Origin: a virus | IMG/VR virus record: IMGVR_UViG_3300036945_000508 | Coordinates: 1-37,384 of that record | Strand: one strand, 5' to 3' | Length of the DNA: 37,384 bases | In this document: positions 1 to 5,900 of the stretch, one piece after another | Layout of the letters: every line of letters begins with the position of its first letter | Position numbering within the stretch: the stretch's first letter is position 1 | Made by a program: the position numbers and the translations under genes | Notes under the pieces: generated by a model | Seen by the model: the letters and a program-made list of their open reading frames with translations, nothing else | Database searches by the model: none | What the model was told of the DNA's origin: nothing

Positions 1-127
1 TTACCTCGTAGCCTGCATCCTTCAATGCCGACTCGTAGGAAACGTCGTAAACCTTGTCTTGCGTCGATCCATCGTGAGGGAGCCATATCTGCGCCCGGTC
101 TGGCGTGTAGCCTTCTTGCCTCATCCA
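1..127. repeat. Terminal direct repeat, copy 1 (circular closure)
   Basis: Bases 1-127 are identical to 37258-37384. The repeat lies inside the large terminase reading frame and the frame is continuous across the join. This fits a circular assembly whose ends overlap by one 127-base k-mer, rather than a biological terminal repeat. The unique genome is then about 37,257 bp. Confidence 0.95.
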
Positions 128-1009
128 TGCGAGGTGCGTTGCAAGCGGCTGTCCGACTACCTCATAGTAATTCAGCACACGAATTTCCTTGCCGATGAAC
201 TGCGCCGCCCAGATAGTGAACGCGTCAGCCCTCGCTCCTGTTCCGCCGATATCCACGAATAGCCGGATTACCATCAGCGGGTCAGCAGAAACGCGGCCTA
301 TGCGCCCTTCCGACTTCGCCATTGCTATAGACTTGGCGTAGTACGCGCCCTCAATCACCGAAGCGTAACCGCCTTCCCATATGTGATCGTACTGTTCCGG
401 CTTGATCCTCAAACAGTCCTGGCGCTCTTGCTCGAGCACCGCGGGAAACCACGGGTTGTCCGACCAGTTGGCGCGGATGATTACAGAGTCAGTAGGCAAT
501 GAATCGCCTCTCAGCATTTCGTCCACCGGATCAGTCTTGCGCCTTGGGTTCCAGCTAAACCACAGTTCCGAACCATCGGCGCGTATCGTTGGGCGCAGCA
601 ATGAGAGAGAACGGGCCGAAAGCGTTTGCGCCTCCTCTACCCATGCGACCATATAGCCCTCAAGCGACTTGATCGACTCGGCGTTATAGTCCTGCATACC
701 CTGGAATGATATCAGCCCATCACCAGGCGTTTCGATAACCTCGTTAAACACCTTGAATCCGTCGCGCTCGCCAAGGCCGAACTTTATCAGCTTGTCCTCG
801 AGTAACCGCTTGGATGATTCTTTGAGGGTTTTCTGCACCTCACGGATGCATACCGCCCTAGTTCCGCGATCCATTAAGCTCAGTTCGATAAGGTTCTCTG
901 CGAAAGTGTGCGACTTTCCAGACCCGCGACCACCCCACGCGCCCTTGTACCGCGATGGCTCTAGCAACGGCTCAAACACATGCGCCGTTTCGATTGTTAG
1001 AGTAGCCAT
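1..1009 (-). CDS. terL: Large terminase subunit, N-terminal part (continues at 37257-36974)
   Basis: Packaging motor ATPase and headful nuclease. It pumps DNA through the portal into the prohead together with the small subunit. I translated it from ATG 1007-1009. Joined across the circle it is 430 aa, in the normal range of the Terminase_3 (PBSX-type) family. Walker A is GGRGSGKS at residues 26-33, Walker B is VAWVEE at 121-126, and the coupling motif FSWNP is at 151-155. The C-terminal RNase H-like nuclease shows an acidic VDIGG at 252-256, WLPHDG near 309-314 and a final GADS near 400-403. There is no clear Shine-Dalgarno before the ATG. An in-frame TAA lies four codons upstream, so no longer frame exists. 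The 83-bp gap to the small subunit holds a 28-codon frame overlapping this start, which could couple translation. Confidence 0.95.
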   Translation of the reverse strand, partial: MATLTIETAHVFEPLLEPSRYKGAWGGRGSGKSHTFAENLIELSLMDRGTRAVCIREVQKTLKESSKRLLEDKLIKFGLGERDGFKVFNEVIETPGDGLISFQGMQDYNAESIKSLEGYMVAWVEEAQTLSARSLSLLRPTIRADGSELWFSWNPRRKTDPVDEMLRGDSLPTDSVIIRANWSDNPWFPAVLEQERQDCLRIKPEQYDHIWEGGYASVIEGAYYAKSIAMAKSEGRIGRVSADPLMVIRLFVDIGGTGARADAFTIWAAQFIGKEIRVLNYYEVVGQPLATHLAWMRQEGYTPDRAQIWLPHDGSTQDKVYDVSYESALKDAGYEV

Positions 1010-1092
1010 AAGTAAAAGTTAGTACAAACAGCTTGTTTTGATCGCGTTGTCTCGAAAATACCGGGCTTTGACTTGTGTCCCATTGAAATTGC

Positions 1093-1632
1093 TTATACCT
1101 TGACTATCTTTCTCACGATTTGAGTGACTTCTATCCCGCCAGAATGCTCCACCTTATCGGTGAACATCCCAAGATGGCGGCCTATATCGACTAAAGCCGC
1201 TCGTTTGTCGTGCAACTTGATTTTGATACCTTGCGCCGTCTGGCTTATCTCTGAAATCGCGGCTGCTGTGCTATCATCAAGGTCTTCGCTACCAACGAGA
1301 GAGACGCCATTGCTGATAGTCGTATTTCCATCGTCGTCCGTGACTGCGATTCCTTCGCCCCATTTTACCGCCTTGCGCAAATCCGCAAACCCAATCTTCG
1401 CCAGTTCTGCAAGCACCTTGTCTTGAGTAATCCCGGTGCGTCTCTCTGCCGCCGACCTTAATCCAGCCACCCTAGCCGTAACATTGCCGTTGTCCATCAA
1501 CTCACACGCCTTGCGCTGCACACTCTCAGGCTTCATGTTAACCGCGTTATACGCCTGCCGGTAAGCCTCGCTCGCGTTCCCCTGTTCCACATAGGATAGG
1601 CAGAAATTTTCTTGCTTTTGCGTAAGCGCCAT
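1093..1632 (-). CDS. terS: Small terminase subunit
   Basis: This 179-aa protein has the Terminase_2 family signature. It starts MALTQKQENFCLSYV, then shows an HTH-containing segment rich in EAYRQAYN and KACELMDN, then the RRTGITQDKVLAELAKIGF stretch. The subunit recognises the pac site and regulates the large subunit. It is the first gene of the late block and lies immediately upstream of terL in the transcription direction. AAAGGA at 1643-1648 lies 10 nt before the ATG and probably serves it. A much stronger 12-nt Shine-Dalgarno lies further upstream (see 1651-1662). Confidence 0.93.
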   Translation of the reverse strand: MALTQKQENFCLSYVEQGNASEAYRQAYNAVNMKPESVQRKACELMDNGNVTARVAGLRSAAERRTGITQDKVLAELAKIGFADLRKAVKWGEGIAVTDDDGNTTISNGVSLVGSEDLDDSTAAAISEISQTAQGIKIKLHDKRAALVDIGRHLGMFTDKVEHSGGIEVTQIVRKIVKV

Positions 1633-1650
1633 GCTTGCCGTGTCCTTTGT

Positions 1651-1675
1651 GGATCACCTCCTCTCGGGGGTGGTG
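1651..1675 (-). promoter_or_regulatory. Extended Shine-Dalgarno inside a hairpin upstream of terS
   Basis: On the minus strand 1662-1651 reads AGGAGGTGATCC, fully complementary to the 3' tail of 16S rRNA. It is about 18-24 nt from the terS ATG, too far for normal initiation. It can pair with the preceding CACCACC (1669-1675 against 1655-1661, six of seven pairs, 7-nt loop). It may be a ribosome standby site at the front of the late operon. Confidence 0.5.
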
Positions 1676-1734
1676 GAGAACAGCTATTGCCTATCATCTA
1701 GGCGGTGTCGATTAAAATTGATGTTGGTTATTAC

Positions 1735-1762
1735 TTGCTTTATTTTTTAAGGCGTGTATACT
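1735..1762 (+). promoter_or_regulatory. Sigma-70-like promoter
   Basis: TTGCTT (1735-1740), a 16-bp spacer and TATACT (1757-1762). The predicted start is near 1769, about 33 bases before the ATG at 1802. An AT-rich run precedes the -10. It would drive the plus-strand genes at 1802-2307, which oppose everything around them. Confidence 0.5.
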
Positions 1763-1801
1763 TAATTCATCGAGCAAGCAAACAACCAAGGAGAAACGAA
1801 A

Positions 1802-2020
1802 ATGAAAACTTTAAAATTTGCAGCGGATACCACCGTATACGGCACCTGCGATGCCTGCGGCAGCGACATGCTGCCGGATGTTTTCCCGACGCATCCGGCA
1901 CTGCCGGGTTTTGCCGGGTACCCGGCGGGTACCATAGTCGACGGCGAGGTCTGGGTGCGCTGCGCCCGAGGCTGCTGCGGCGGCTGGCGGTCGGCGCCAC
2001 AACAGGCGGAAGCAGCATGA
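1802..2020 (+). CDS. Small Cys-rich protein
   Basis: A 72-aa protein with a strong ribosome-binding site (AAGGAG, 1789-1794). Cysteines form a CDAC pair near residues 16-19 and a CARGCC cluster near 54-59, a likely zinc-binding arrangement. I do not recognise the family. Its stop overlaps the next ATG (ATGA), so the two genes are translationally linked. They form an isolated rightward unit between the small terminase and the end of the leftward early block, where phages often carry late-acquired genes. Confidence 0.75.
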   Translation: MKTLKFAADTTVYGTCDACGSDMLPDVFPTHPALPGFAGYPAGTIVDGEVWVRCARGCCGGWRSAPQQAEAA

Positions 2021-2193
2021 GCCGCCCCCGATCCCACCGGCTGCTTGCCGCCATTGCCGATGTCGCATCCGGCATGACGGTATACGCAGCCGCCAAACTT
2101 CATGGCTTGGCGCAGTCATCAATTCACCGCGCCATCAAGCCGCCAGCAGAAAAGCCGCGCTGCCCGACTTGCGGCCACGCCATAAAAAAATAG
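2017..2193 (+). CDS. HTH plus zinc-ribbon small protein
   Basis: 58 aa, starting with an ATGA overlap. Residues about 8-42 look like a homeodomain-type helix-turn-helix (VASGMTVYAAAKLHGL then QSSIHRAI), the kind found in resolvases and small terminase-like proteins. It ends with a zinc half-site CPTCGH near residues 49-54. It is probably a DNA-binding regulator of its own unit or the neighbouring late start. The function is inference; the fold call is from pattern only. Confidence 0.7.
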   Translation: MSRPRSHRLLAAIADVASGMTVYAAAKLHGLAQSSIHRAIKPPAEKPRCPTCGHAIKK

Positions 2194-2201
2194 GAGCCAA
2201 C

Positions 2202-2307
2202 ATGCCAGCCTGTCCTTGTTGCGGGCAGCCGGTAAAAAACCCGCCAGGGTGAGCGTTACTCCACGGATTGTGTGGACATCACGGTTAAGAGGCTTGGCGG
2301 GTGTTGA
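2202..2307 (+). pseudogene. Possible frameshifted zinc-ribbon microgene
   Basis: AGGAG precedes ATG 2202. The zero frame gives MPACPCCGQPVKNPPG and stops at 2250-2252. Shifting by one base at the stop gives GERYSTDCVDITVKRLGGC, ending at 2305-2307. That completes a CxCC-then-C zinc ribbon of a common small phage type. The zero frame also contains A AAA AAC (2234-2240), a classic -1 slippery heptamer, but the -1 product does not complete the cysteine set. It could be a one-base deletion, a +1 recoding site or a sequencing error. Confidence 0.4.
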
Positions 2308-2566
2308 AAGTTTCCCGGTGACGTTATCCGGGGCTGTCATCGTGCCCGGTGGGGCCAGCCGTATTTAACGCCGCCGTGCGTTAATTCTTATGTGCTTTGT
2401 AACAACCATAAGTAAAACCTTATAGTTTAGGCCAAACATGAGCAGCCCTATGCCTTTGACCTTACTTAAGGGCTACCACCTGCAAGCAGGGAAGGTTGGA
2501 GGCATTGGGCTTTCACGTCAGGCGCTAACATGATTCGTGGGCCACTAACTATGCGCTGCGGGCAAT
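2308..2566. other. Intergenic region, no gene seen
   Basis: I find no reading frame with a credible start here. It contains a few short inverted repeats (for example CCTGCAAGCAGG near 2479) and separates the plus-strand pocket from the leftward block. The small-terminase transcript would have to cross it antisense to the genes at 1802-2307. Confidence 0.5.
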
Positions 2567-2591
2567 AAAAAAGCCACCTCAATGGGCGGCT
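2567..2591 (-). terminator. Intrinsic terminator (tR'-like)
   Basis: On the minus strand AGCCGCC (2591-2585) pairs with GGTGGCT (2578-2572), with one G-U pair and a six-base loop, followed by T6. It lies about 40-60 nt after the predicted start from the promoter at 2636-2662, so that transcript would stop early unless antiterminated. Confidence 0.75.
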
Positions 2592-2635
2592 GGTTTCGTT
2601 TCTTTTGGAGTCGGGTATACCCCGGTAATCAGGAC

Positions 2636-2662
2636 TGTATAGATAAATAGTGATTATGTCAA
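2636..2662 (-). promoter_or_regulatory. Candidate late promoter (pR'-like)
   Basis: On the minus strand TTGACA is at 2662-2657 and TATACA at 2641-2636, with a short 15-bp spacer. It begins right after the HNH stop codon and points towards the terminator and then the late genes. The perfect -35 supports it; the short spacer counts against it. Confidence 0.5.
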
Positions 2663-2665
2663 CAC

Positions 2666-3340
2666 CTATAAGAGCATACCCTTTCTCTGCATAAAATCTA
2701 TTGGGTCGCTCGTGTGTTTCTCCATATTGCATTTAGCCCTTAATAATTGGATATTCCAATCTTCGTTTGCTCCACCTAGAACGAGTGGCACTATATGATC
2801 TAAGTGGAAATTGTCTCCCAGATGTTCCCCGCAACATGCGCACCTTCCCTGCTGTAGTTTTAGTAATTTTGCAGATAACCCTTTGGATAAATTTCCTCCA
2901 TTCCCTAGCTTACGGGCATTTCGATTTTGTTTTATTATTCGGCAAGCTTCTGGATTGGCTGTTGCCCATGCTTTTGACTGAGCACGACGTTTCTCTGAAT
3001 TGGCTTTATACCGAGCAGAGTCTGCAGCTCTCATTTTGTCAATATTTGCCGCACGCCATGCCAAATTTGTTGCCTTCACTCTTTCTTTATTATCCACGAA
3101 CCAGGCCGCATATATAACTGGATTCCTTTTCTGTGCCTTTTCTGGATTATTTTTTCTCCATTTAGCCATCTTAACTCTGGATTTTTCTCGATGCTCATTA
3201 CGCCATTCCTCACTTCGTAACTTTTCTTTTTCTGGATTTCTCTCTCGGTACGCGGCAGTCCACGCCTTAGAGCACTCCTTACACCTTCCATTGGCATAAC
3301 GGACGGTATCCGATTGGCACCGATTACAGAATTTCACCAT
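2666..3340 (-). CDS. HNH homing-type endonuclease
   Basis: 224 aa. An N-terminal zinc knuckle (CNRC and CKEC, residues about 5-20) is followed by tandem segments of roughly 18 residues built on NPEK/KxRxxN (about 30-140), likely DNA-reading repeats. A C-terminal HNH nuclease follows, with CACCG near 173-177, HLDHIVPLVLGG near 184-195 and NIQLLRAKCN near 201-210. It is a paralogue of the gene at 17915-18427 and shares domain order and the ending FMQ..G.LL. It sits between the Q-like gene and the pR'-like promoter, a typical site for a selfish free-standing endonuclease. Its Shine-Dalgarno is partly in a possible stem (3350-3391). Confidence 0.88.
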   Translation of the reverse strand: MVKFCNRCQSDTVRYANGRCKECSKAWTAAYRERNPEKEKLRSEEWRNEHREKSRVKMAKWRKNNPEKAQKRNPVIYAAWFVDNKERVKATNLAWRAANIDKMRAADSARYKANSEKRRAQSKAWATANPEACRIIKQNRNARKLGNGGNLSKGLSAKLLKLQQGRCACCGEHLGDNFHLDHIVPLVLGGANEDWNIQLLRAKCNMEKHTSDPIDFMQRKGMLL

Positions 3341-3349
3341 GATATGTCC

Positions 3350-3426
3350 TAACCGACTTTTGAGTGAGTGTGTCGGCTCTCCAGCGGGTTAGCGCCTTCG
3401 ACTTGCGCGCTCTCCAGCGACCGACA
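3350..3426 (-). promoter_or_regulatory. Repeats and stem upstream of the HNH gene
   Basis: CCGAC (3353-3357) pairs with GTCGG (3372-3376). As an alternative, TAACC (3350-3354) pairs with GGTTA (3387-3391). Both involve bases next to the HNH Shine-Dalgarno. The 11-mer GCTCTCCAGCG occurs at 3376-3386 and again at 3409-3419, flanked by TGTCGG and CCGACA, which can also pair. This could be a switchable translation-control leader. Confidence 0.4.
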
Positions 3427-3446
3427 ATTCTATTGTACTCCTAAAT

Positions 3447-3821
3447 TTAACTCAGGATTCCCTTTCTTCTGAGGGATAAAACCAGCATCCCGAACGCATC
3501 TGACAGCGCCACCTCATAGGGATAGTTCGCACGCGGGAAACGAAACACTGCACATATCCCAGTATGCCGGTATATCGCGGACTTGTTGGCTGGTGGCAAG
3601 CTCTCGATGCTCCCATCAACCGCCCTCATTGCCGTGCTGTCCACCTGCTCCAGCAGTTCCTCGAATGTGCTGCTGCCCATTCCGGTAGCGAGGATTGGCA
3701 CGCGGGAATTGAAGCCGATACGTGGGTCATGGCGCATCCAATCCGCCCAATCCAGCAGCAGATTTTTCAACGTTTGATCCGCGTCCGGCTCTTGCTCTTT
3801 TACCGCTATCGCTTCCCTCAT
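3447..3821 (-). CDS. Candidate late regulator (Q/antiterminator-like)
   Basis: 124 aa. The N-terminal part has LLLDWADWMRHD near residues 21-32. The C-terminal half, AVDGSIESLPPANKSAIYRHTG onward, recalls the sigma-region-4-like helices in many Q-type and ArpU/RinA-type late regulators (alternating hydrophobics, LP, then a paired-helix region). It is the last non-selfish gene of the leftward early block and lies just before the promoter/terminator pair at 2567-2662, exactly where lambdoid phages keep Q. The assignment rests mostly on position. No catalytic motif is visible, so a crossover-junction nuclease is less likely. Confidence 0.45.
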   Translation of the reverse strand: MREAIAVKEQEPDADQTLKNLLLDWADWMRHDPRIGFNSRVPILATGMGSSTFEELLEQVDSTAMRAVDGSIESLPPANKSAIYRHTGICAVFRFPRANYPYEVALSDAFGMLVLSLRRKGILS

Positions 3822-3832
3822 TCCCGCCCCCT

Positions 3833-4024
3833 TTATTGTGTGGATTTTTCTTTGAAATATCTACATTTCTGCTTTGGCGTGTGCCCCCTTGTGCAATAAC
3901 GTTGGCCCAATAATACGCCCACAAATTCGCACCCAAAACAGAGTTGGAGCTCCGCCTCGTATTTAACGATCAGGGCGGGGTCGCGGTACATGTGCGCAGG
4001 TAGGGCCCGGCTATTATCGGCCAT
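3833..4024 (-). CDS. Small Cys-containing protein
   Basis: 63 aa, unrecognised. It has CFGC (residues about 29-32), then C near 44 and C near 54, a possible zinc site, with a basic C-terminal end. It overlaps the preceding gene by 11 bases, typical of this densely packed block. It may bind nucleic acid; nothing more can be said. Confidence 0.65.
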   Translation of the reverse strand: MADNSRALPAHMYRDPALIVKYEAELQLCFGCEFVGVLLGQRYCTRGHTPKQKCRYFKEKSTQ

Positions 4025-4238
4025 TGATACACTCCGCCATATCCTCCTCGACCCATGTCATGTCGACATGGGGGTCGTACCGCCCAACAATATCGCCCTG
4101 CCGAGCCGCCGACAATTTACGGTCGGTTTTGGTGGTGCGGGATACGCCGTTAACGTGATATACCGATATCAGGCATTTTTCGCGCTGGATCTTGTTGTAA
4201 ATTTGATGCGCCCGGTCTTCTATTTTATGTGCATTCAT
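4014..4238 (-). CDS. Small hypothetical protein
   Basis: 74 aa with a strong AGGAG ribosome-binding site 6 nt before ATG 4238. It is charged, soluble and unrecognised. The middle carries VSRTTKTDRKLSAARQGDIVG, which could be helical. It overlaps the next gene. The 63-base gap before it contains a CCCTAAC...GTTGAGC pair reminiscent of the attC-like elements elsewhere, but without matching arms. Confidence 0.7.
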   Translation of the reverse strand: MNAHKIEDRAHQIYNKIQREKCLISVYHVNGVSRTTKTDRKLSAARQGDIVGRYDPHVDMTWVEEDMAECINGR

Positions 4239-4301
4239 ATTTTCTCCTGGCCATGCTCAACAGGTTATACGTCGCTTTTTATGCCTATTTCAAGTTAGGG
4301 G

Positions 4302-4616
4302 TCAGTAAGGTCTCTGGTTTTGCCAGAAGTCACCCGAGTTTTCGTAGTACGCTTCGTTGTCAATGTAAAACCGTTCAGTGTCAGACATAACGCCACCAAG
4401 AGCCGTTGTTTGCCGTTCAATTCCTAACATAAATGGGTCATGTCGGCCTATTGGTAGACCATCATTTTTAGGGAGCCGTCGCAATATGTTATTGTATTTA
4501 TCCACGCTAATTGTGCCGTGATTGCCATTAGCGCAGTAGTAGAATAATCCATATGGCCCTACTCTCGTTTTCATCGCTGTCCCACACTTTAAGCACAGAA
4601 ATTTCTCTCCGCTCAT
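4302..4616 (-). CDS. Zinc-ribbon protein
   Basis: 104 aa. The N-terminal zinc ribbon is CLKC (residues about 8-11) followed by C.NGNH near 28-33, a topoisomerase/TFIIS-like half pair with a histidine. The remainder is polar with many Asp, Asn and Tyr. It overlaps the preceding 52-aa gene by four bases (ATGA). Probably a nucleic-acid-binding accessory protein; family not recognised. Confidence 0.75.
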   Translation of the reverse strand: MSGEKFLCLKCGTAMKTRVGPYGLFYYCANGNHGTISVDKYNNILRRLPKNDGLPIGRHDPFMLGIERQTTALGGVMSDTERFYIDNEAYYENSGDFWQNQRPY

Positions 4617-4771
4617 TTTTTGTCTCCCTCATTGGTGCTTTCTTCTGTTTGCGCCGTCTCGATCAGTTTCCGAGAAAATAAAAATAACGCATTATCAAAA
4701 GCATTTGTCCCTGGTTGTTTTGTCAACAATCCGCACTCCCTTGCGATCTTCCAAATTTCATCATCATTCAT
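4613..4771 (-). CDS. 52-aa hypothetical protein
   Basis: ATG 4769-4771 has GGAAA upstream; the frame runs to TGA 4613-4615, overlapping the next ATG. The product begins MNDDEIWKIARECGLLT. It is helical and acidic, with a short hydrophobic ALFLF core. The start also overlaps the stop of the gene at 4768-4941. It resembles short phage proteins of unknown role. Confidence 0.65.
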   Translation of the reverse strand: MNDDEIWKIARECGLLTKQPGTNAFDNALFLFSRKLIETAQTEESTNEGDKK

Positions 4772-4941
4772 TTTATTTCCTTTGCTTTATCTATCCGTTG
4801 CCGCACCCACTCCGCACCGCCAAGCAGCACCAGTTTTTCACGCTGCGCTATCGTCATACGCAAGGACACAGTTACCGTATCCTCGCCCTGTTTAATAGGC
4901 TTTCGCCCCTGGCCCCTACCGGGGCCGCCCCTTGTTACCAT
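4768..4941 (-). CDS. Small basic DNA-binding-like protein
   Basis: 57 aa from ATG 4941 (a TTG three codons earlier is possible). The start is favoured because it overlaps the upstream stop (ATGGTAA). The N-terminus is an AT-hook-like RGGPGRGQGRKP. It is followed by VTVSLRMTIAQREKLVLLGG, then WVRQRID, a ribbon-helix-helix-like pattern seen in phage Arc/MetJ-type regulators. Likely a small DNA-binding protein. Confidence 0.65.
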   Translation of the reverse strand: MVTRGGPGRGQGRKPIKQGEDTVTVSLRMTIAQREKLVLLGGAEWVRQRIDKAKEIK

Positions 4942-5075
4942 CCCTGCCAATTTCCGTCAACTACACGAACCTGCAAGAAAGACTGCCAACCAGCGCCAAC
5001 CCAATAATAAGCAGTTCTCCATTCGCGTCCATCTTGTCCAACCCATGAAGCGCTGTAATTTGTCTCTGTGTTCAT
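4935..5075 (-). CDS. 46-aa Trp/Tyr-rich small protein
   Basis: A strong site (AAGGGGG) precedes ATG 5075. The product is unusually aromatic, with six Trp and three Tyr in 46 residues, including WVGQDGREWRTAYYWVG. The pattern suggests a small beta-sheet domain. Its stop overlaps the next start. No family recognised. The leader at 5076-5167 separates it from the attC-like element, so it is the first gene after that junction. Confidence 0.65.
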   Translation of the reverse strand: MNTETNYSASWVGQDGREWRTAYYWVGAGWQSFLQVRVVDGNWQGW

Positions 5076-5167
5076 TTTGTCCCCCTTGTGTTGTTTGAGT
5101 GCGTATTGTTATTGTAGTGCTTGTTCAAACAAAAGCAAGGTTTATTTTGTGGTGCGTTATCAATCAC

Positions 5168-5252
5168 CCCTAACAATAAATTCCAGCGGACGGAATTAGT
5201 CGGGCGCTTCGTAGTTAAAAGTTGTACGCCGCCGCTGAATTAACCGTTGGGC
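5168..5252 (+). other. attC-like hairpin element 1
   Basis: On the plus strand CCCTAAC (5168-5174) and GTTGGGC (5246-5252) are the outer cores. Inside, AATTCCAGCGGACGG (5179-5193) pairs with CCGCCGCTGAATT (5229-5241) through AATTC/GAATT, AGCGG/CCGCT and CGG/CCG, leaving a single bulged C and a single bulged A on one arm. This matches integron attC design: YYYAAC/GTTRRR cores, an imperfect stem with extrahelical bases and an unpaired centre. The right core overlaps the 3' end of the minus-strand gene 5240-5527. Confidence 0.6.
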
Positions 5253-5527
5253 GTCATCGCCTCATCCCATGCGCCACGCCACCGAGTTATGAAATCCATC
5301 ACACTTTCCCGGCGAATTAAGTCGTATCCGTCCTTTTCTGTGACAGTCGCAATGCCACACAATTGCGAGGTGAGAGAACACGCGGAGAGGTTGACCGCAA
5401 AAAGCCGTTTTTTCAATGCCTCGTTGTCTCTTTGTAGTTGCGATACCTTGTTTGCCAGCTTGCAAAGTTCCTGCGCGTTTTCAACTTCCCGCTCATTCTT
5501 CGTCTTGTCTCCGTTTTTTGTGGGCAT
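5240..5527 (-). CDS. Coiled-coil small protein
   Basis: 95 aa. The central part (VSQLQRDNEALKKRL) is a clear coiled coil. It continues into a Ser/Cys-rich region and ends TRWRGAWDEAMTPNG. AAAGGA precedes ATG 5527 by seven bases. The leader carries the AACTACAACGAAAGG repeat shared with two other genes. The 3' end lies inside an attC-like core, so the gene looks like cargo of a cassette-type module. Function unknown. Confidence 0.7.
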   Translation of the reverse strand: MPTKNGDKTKNEREVENAQELCKLANKVSQLQRDNEALKKRLFAVNLSACSLTSQLCGIATVTEKDGYDLIRRESVMDFITRWRGAWDEAMTPNG

Positions 5528-5534
5528 GTTCTTT

Positions 5535-5557
5535 CCTTTCGTTGTAGTTGGGCGTCA
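5535..5557 (-). repeat. Leader repeat fused to a GCCCAAC core
   Basis: On the minus strand the stop TGA (5555-5557) is followed at once by CGCCCAAC and then TACAACGAAAGG, the ribosome-binding leader of the next gene. The same TGACGCCCAAC follows the stop at 17278-17280, and a related sequence ends the gene at 5240. The full hairpin arms are missing here, as if two modules had been joined directly. Confidence 0.55.
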
Positions 5558-5806
5558 TTGTTTTCTCACTAGACCAGACCGGAACTCTTGCCCTTCCGGG
5601 TCAATCACGATGAATTCCCCATTCTCCACGCGCACATCAACATCAACCCCCGTAGAATCTTTGAAGAGTTTTTTCACGCCTTCAATACCGTAGTCTCGTG
5701 GCAATGGTGGGCGCGGACAATTCCCGCTGTAGCCGTGGAACTTAAACATTTCTTCTCCGATCGGCATCGGTTCGCCACAAATCACACATTTTTGTGCTTC
5801 GGTCAT
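5555..5806 (-). CDS. Small protein with a CxxC motif
   Basis: 83 aa from ATG 5806, chosen because AAAGGATTT lies just upstream. It begins MTEAQKCVICGEPMPIGEE, a CVIC knuckle followed by C near residue 29, a probable small zinc finger. The C-terminal half alternates short beta-like segments (VDVDVRVENGEFIVIDPEG). It is flanked by a leader repeat on each side. Unrecognised, probably accessory. Confidence 0.7.
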   Translation of the reverse strand: MTEAQKCVICGEPMPIGEEMFKFHGYSGNCPRPPLPRDYGIEGVKKLFKDSTGVDVDVRVENGEFIVIDPEGQEFRSGLVRKQ

Positions 5807-5832
5807 TTCAAATCCTTTCTTCGTTGTAGTTA

Positions 5833-5900
5833 CCAGCAGACGGGTTGCCATCGGGCTTCGTGGGTGCTGGGTTATGCCGCTGCTGAATTAATCGTTAGAG
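5833..5900 (+). other. attC-like hairpin element 2
   Basis: On the plus strand CAGCAG-A-CGG (5834-5843) pairs with CCG-CTGCTG (5877-5885) with the same bulged A as element 1, followed by AATTAATC and GTTAGAG (5894-5900). The left outer core is replaced by the leader repeat (GTTGTAGTTAC), so this copy looks damaged. The GTTAGAG core overlaps the end of the gene 5888-6124. Confidence 0.5.

Noticed and set aside
997-1083. 28-codon frame between the terminase genes, overlapping the terL start
   Set aside because: The ribosome site is weak and there is no recognisable feature. Mentioned only as a possible coupling frame.
2466-2732. 88-codon minus-strand frame across the promoter and terminator
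   Set aside because: It starts inside the HNH gene in another frame and runs through the terminator hairpin; no ribosome site.
4250-4301. CCCTAAC...GTTGAGC pair after the stop at 4302
   Set aside because: The cores loosely match attC but no pairing arms are visible inside.
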